From Verpa conica (Eukaryota > Ascomycota > Pezizomycetes > Pezizales > Morchellaceae), in the NCBI GenBank assembly GCA_033030425.1, contig JAUFSD010000005.1:1849001-1913000 (forward strand): a DNA stretch of 64,000 nucleotides. Direction: 5' to 3'. A model generated the notes under the pieces. That model saw only the letters and a program-made list of their open reading frames with translations. It did not search any database and was not told the DNA's origin. This document shows, piece by piece, positions 61,323 through 64,000 of this stretch (the stretch's first letter is position 1; the number at the start of each line of letters is the position of its first letter). A program made the position numbers and the translations under genes.

Positions 61323-61673
61323 CTAGACCACACGCTCAATACTACCCTCCTTTACCGCAGACGTTTTACCCGTGTTATCATTCTGGATCTATTTTTTGTA
61401 TCAGTGACTGTGCTTCTAGCTAATCAATATAAAGACAATTACCTCGTAGCGAGGGTCTTGTGCAGACGCATTCACAGTCACACCAGTCGAGCCAGCAGCA
61501 TCAGGTTTAGTAAGGACCCTCATGATCCTCCCGGTACTCGTCGACGTTCCAGAGGAACCTAGTAGCGAAAAAAAAAAATATTAAATTATAGATATGACAA
61601 GGTTTGGTGTGGAGCACTTGCCTCCGATCGGGTGGTATTCAACATTCTGGCCTTCCTTGAATTTCTGGTCCAT
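61323..61673 (-). CDS. HVA1-family TUDOR-like small protein
   Basis: Three exons: 61673-61622, 61558-61443 and 61388-61323, giving 77 residues; too short and split for simple frame calling. The spliced product begins MDQKFKEGQNVEYHPIGG, has GRIMRVLTKP in the middle, then QDPRYE and NDNTGKTSAVKE, ending ERVV. This layout (V-x-Y/W at the start, G-x-I/V in the middle, a DPRY block, then a TGK block) matches the hypervirulence-associated protein TUDOR domain family (Hva1_TUDOR), small proteins found in fungi and bacteria with an SH3-like fold. The molecular role is not settled. The first intron appears to use a GC donor (GGAG/GCAAGT) with a TAG acceptor; the other is GT-AG. A promoter with A/T tracts lies upstream. 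The alternative without the GC intron breaks the conserved core. Confidence 0.82.
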
Positions 61674-63752
61674 GGTTGTGATTGTAGGATGGTGTTGAAG
61701 GTTGAGATATTCGTATTATCTATTCAGGTGCTCGTTGTAGTGTTTGTAAGGTTGTGAGATAGAGAGATATTTTTTATATCACCCCCCCCCGAGGGTTACT
61801 TCTTTGTGGTCAACGTCATGTAATGATAGTTGCTACGTGAATACTCGGAGATTACTTCCACTGCCCAGGTGGTAATATTTCTAAACAACCGGGTGACGTG
61901 GGTTTAACGTAGGTTTTGTTATTGTAAGAGAAATCTTGACGCAATCGTTTAGATGTAGATAGTCAGGGGTTCAGTTTATAAAAGTCGCTCAGACGGGCAT
62001 TGCCGTGATATTCAAGCGGTACCCCCCTTTGCCGGAGATGTAAGCCGATTGTTAGTAGTTGCAGGTTGTACCCGATCGGAGGGCGTAGAGATGGAACACT
62101 GGGGCGTGAGACATGTACAGCCGTACCCCTTGAGCTAGAGACGCGGAACGTCAAATATATACTAAACCGGACTTCCGGTACGAGGGATTTCCGTAAGCGT
62201 TGATGACGTCATGACGCGATCATGCACCAGAGACATACATATTGGTTCATAGAGCGGGCTGAAGCCACTCGGAAGTCTCGTTCTGCTCTAGTTATGTTTG
62301 GGGCTTGGAGGTGGATAATCCTGTAATTTCCTGGTACCGAGTGATATTTTATGTTCTTCGAGTAGAGTAACTGACTCAGTACTCGGGCGCGACTACCTGA
62401 AATTCGGTAATGCCATAACGTGTCATTTCTAGGGTGCATGTAGTTGACTCCAGAATTATAGTTAGCGTGTATTAGCCAAATAGGTCGTAGGTATTAGCAA
62501 GGTATTGAGAAACTTCAATGAAGCCCATCAACTCACAAATTACTGCTTATAAACATAATTATAAGAGAGGGTTCCACATAGTCAAAAAGTACTCACAAAG
62601 GAGGACTAAGTCTCAAGCTATAAGACCCACGTACTGTGGAACATGCTAGTAACGAAGGGCTAGTGCCATAGGTAATTATGACACCTGGTCCCTAAGAGGA
62701 TTACACAACCCTCTTCTCTCTTTGAATAGCTCCTCTCTTAGTGTTAGTTATCATCACAATTATTAGTCGTCTTTCCTCTCTTCGATTCTATTTTAGTGAC
62801 ACGAAGCAGCCCACAGTACCCCTGGCGAGATGCTCTAAATCATAGTTAGGCTAGATACCAGCAAGGAGCCTTGGTATACATGTCTAGAGCAATTATAAAC
62901 CCACGCTTTCTTGTAGCTTTTCTATTAAAGATACATGACAGTCAGATGCCCTAAGATTGCGACTGTTACATCTATCTAAAACTACATGTGTAGCTTCTTG
63001 CTGACATGATCTACTCTCATGATACGCTTACGTAATGTGCCAAGCATGCGCATGCAGTCTCAATCTTGGGGTGGTACGTGCACATAGCTTATCATAACCT
63101 CATCCTTCAAGTTCATAATTCAATCTTCAGATAAGTTTATTTCTCCCCATTGCTTTACTATTTTTCGCCATTTATCTAGTATTATCAACTAGCCCCAGTT
63201 ATTTACCCTCAAGCTTGTACGTGCTGCTAACGCTTCGCCTATAGTTTAAGGAGACTGCTACGATGAAAGGGTTAATTATTTTATATGCGATGTAACTAGT
63301 ATTCTGCGCTTCTAAGTTTTAGAATTATATTATCTTTGCTCCCCTAGCGAAAGAATTGGTATTGTTATTGGTCTGATCATGTATAGGGTTAGGGCTACGA
63401 TGAACGGATAAATATCTTTTGTTTAGCCTATTACCACTACTCGTAATCTCATGACTTTTGTAGAATAGACTACTATTGCATACAATACAAAATATTAGGC
63501 TTGGTGCAGTTCTGTATGGTATGCAATAGCAGTCCATTCTGCAAACACGAATATGCGAATTACCCTATCAAGTAATTTTGGATATTCACAGCTTTGTCCA
63601 ATAAAAGTGATAGTAATCCGACTTGGTGGAGCAAGGCTGCGAGTTCGGTAACTGTTGCCACTTTAGGTTCAATGACATGTAAACATCGTGTAGCTCCGCT
63701 CTAAAGCCCCGACCAGCTAGGTATCGGGTAGTTTTGATCCTCTTCAACCAAT
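61674..63752. other. Intergenic with solo-LTR-like copy 2
   Basis: Contains the repeat at 62635-62815. The remainder, including about 900 bases directly upstream of the STAND-type gene, has only short frames. No gene is supported. Confidence 0.55.
62635..62815. mobile_element. Solo-LTR-like repeat, copy 2
   Basis: Begins TGTGGAACATGCTAGTAACG and ends GCAGCCCACA. It is about 30 bases shorter than the copy at 32319-32532 through internal deletions, and carries the same GAGGATTACACAACCCTC and TTTTAGTGACACGA blocks. It is again flanked by GTAC on each side. Confidence 0.6.
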
Positions 63753-64000
63753 ATGGCAGACCCATTCTCGCTAGCAGCATCAATAGCTGGTCTGATCGTC
63801 TTAGGCACTCAGACCTCCAACCTACTCTATCAGTTTATTGGAAGTATTCGTACCGCCCTCGACGATATCCGTAGTTTTGGGCAAGAACTCACGGAGCTTT
63901 GTTCCCTCCAAAAGGCTTCAAACAGCGCTCTATAATTATGGTAGTCAGGGGTCAAGTAATCATGTGGGATTATTGGCAGACCTTGAGCTTGAGCCTGATA
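63753..64000 (+). pseudogene. STAND/NLR-type gene N-terminus, partial, apparent frameshift
   Basis: The frame starts MADPFSLAASIAGLIVLGTQ and continues with a helical segment (DDIRSFGQELTELCSLQ), the typical opening of the fungal N-terminal domain of STAND/NLR proteins and related ankyrin proteins. It then hits a stop at 63935. The expected continuation (LQTALYNYG, then HVGLLADLEL) is present in the next frame, so one extra base, most simply in the A-run at 63910-63913, separates the two parts. There is no room for a normal intron. The gene runs off the right edge, so nucleotide-binding and repeat domains cannot be judged. It could be a decaying NLR, or intact if the extra A is a sequencing error. 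Confidence 0.65.

Overview
The window reads as nuclear DNA of a filamentous ascomycete (Pezizomycotina). Genes carry several short (about 50-175 nt) introns with GTATGT/GTAAGT-type donors, CTAAC/CTGAC-like branch points and TAG/CAG acceptors, and several families are characteristic of these fungi (CFEM protein, DUF7025-type AAA ATPase, UMTA-like methyltransferase, HVA1 TUDOR protein, STAND/NLR N-terminus). Low gene density and many small inverted-repeat elements would suit Pezizomycetes (morels, truffles), but that placement is only a guess. No tRNA, rRNA or CRISPR array was recognised.

Layout. 0-18 kb is the conserved part, with all genes on the minus strand: a small secreted protein (112-897), a 953-residue AAA ATPase (1790-5178), a CFEM single-pass membrane protein (6814-8559) and an HMT1/ABCB6-type ABC half transporter (14342-17981). 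About 5.8 kb of low-complexity intergenic DNA precedes the transporter's 3' end, and about 5 kb of pyrimidine/purine-tract DNA lies upstream of it.

23-40 kb is gene-poor and accessory. It holds one orphan protein whose N-terminal half is a 24-residue tandem repeat, a 27-bp minisatellite, several MITE-like foldback elements, a solo-LTR-like repeat, and a family of three direct, spaced gene copies (30.4, 33.9 and 37.2 kb) that simple ORF calling misses. Each copy has two exons and encodes about 125 residues: a short N-terminus, one transmembrane helix beginning with a glycine-zipper-like GxxxGxxxG, a positively charged flank, and an Asn/Thr-rich tail encoded by exon 2. Both exons, the phase-0 intron and the downstream DNA are shared. 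This is the best candidate for an undescribed system. By analogy with small glycine-zipper, amyloid-tailed membrane proteins of fungal programmed cell death it might be a membrane effector, but that is inference.

40-57 kb returns to metabolic genes: a D-serine dehydratase-like PLP enzyme, a nine-exon SAM methyltransferase, a CaaX-tailed Ser-rich protein (plus strand), an MCT-type MFS transporter and a seven-exon short-chain dehydrogenase, interspersed with MITEs. 57-64 kb carries an 838-residue membrane protein with an HELGH zincin motif, a 77-residue HVA1/TUDOR-like gene, a second solo-LTR-like copy, and at the right edge the start of a STAND/NLR-type gene with an apparent one-base frameshift.

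Gene models were built by hand: splice sites were chosen so that reading frame, family motifs and GT-AG rules agree. Reading frame closed exactly in every model given with a residue count.
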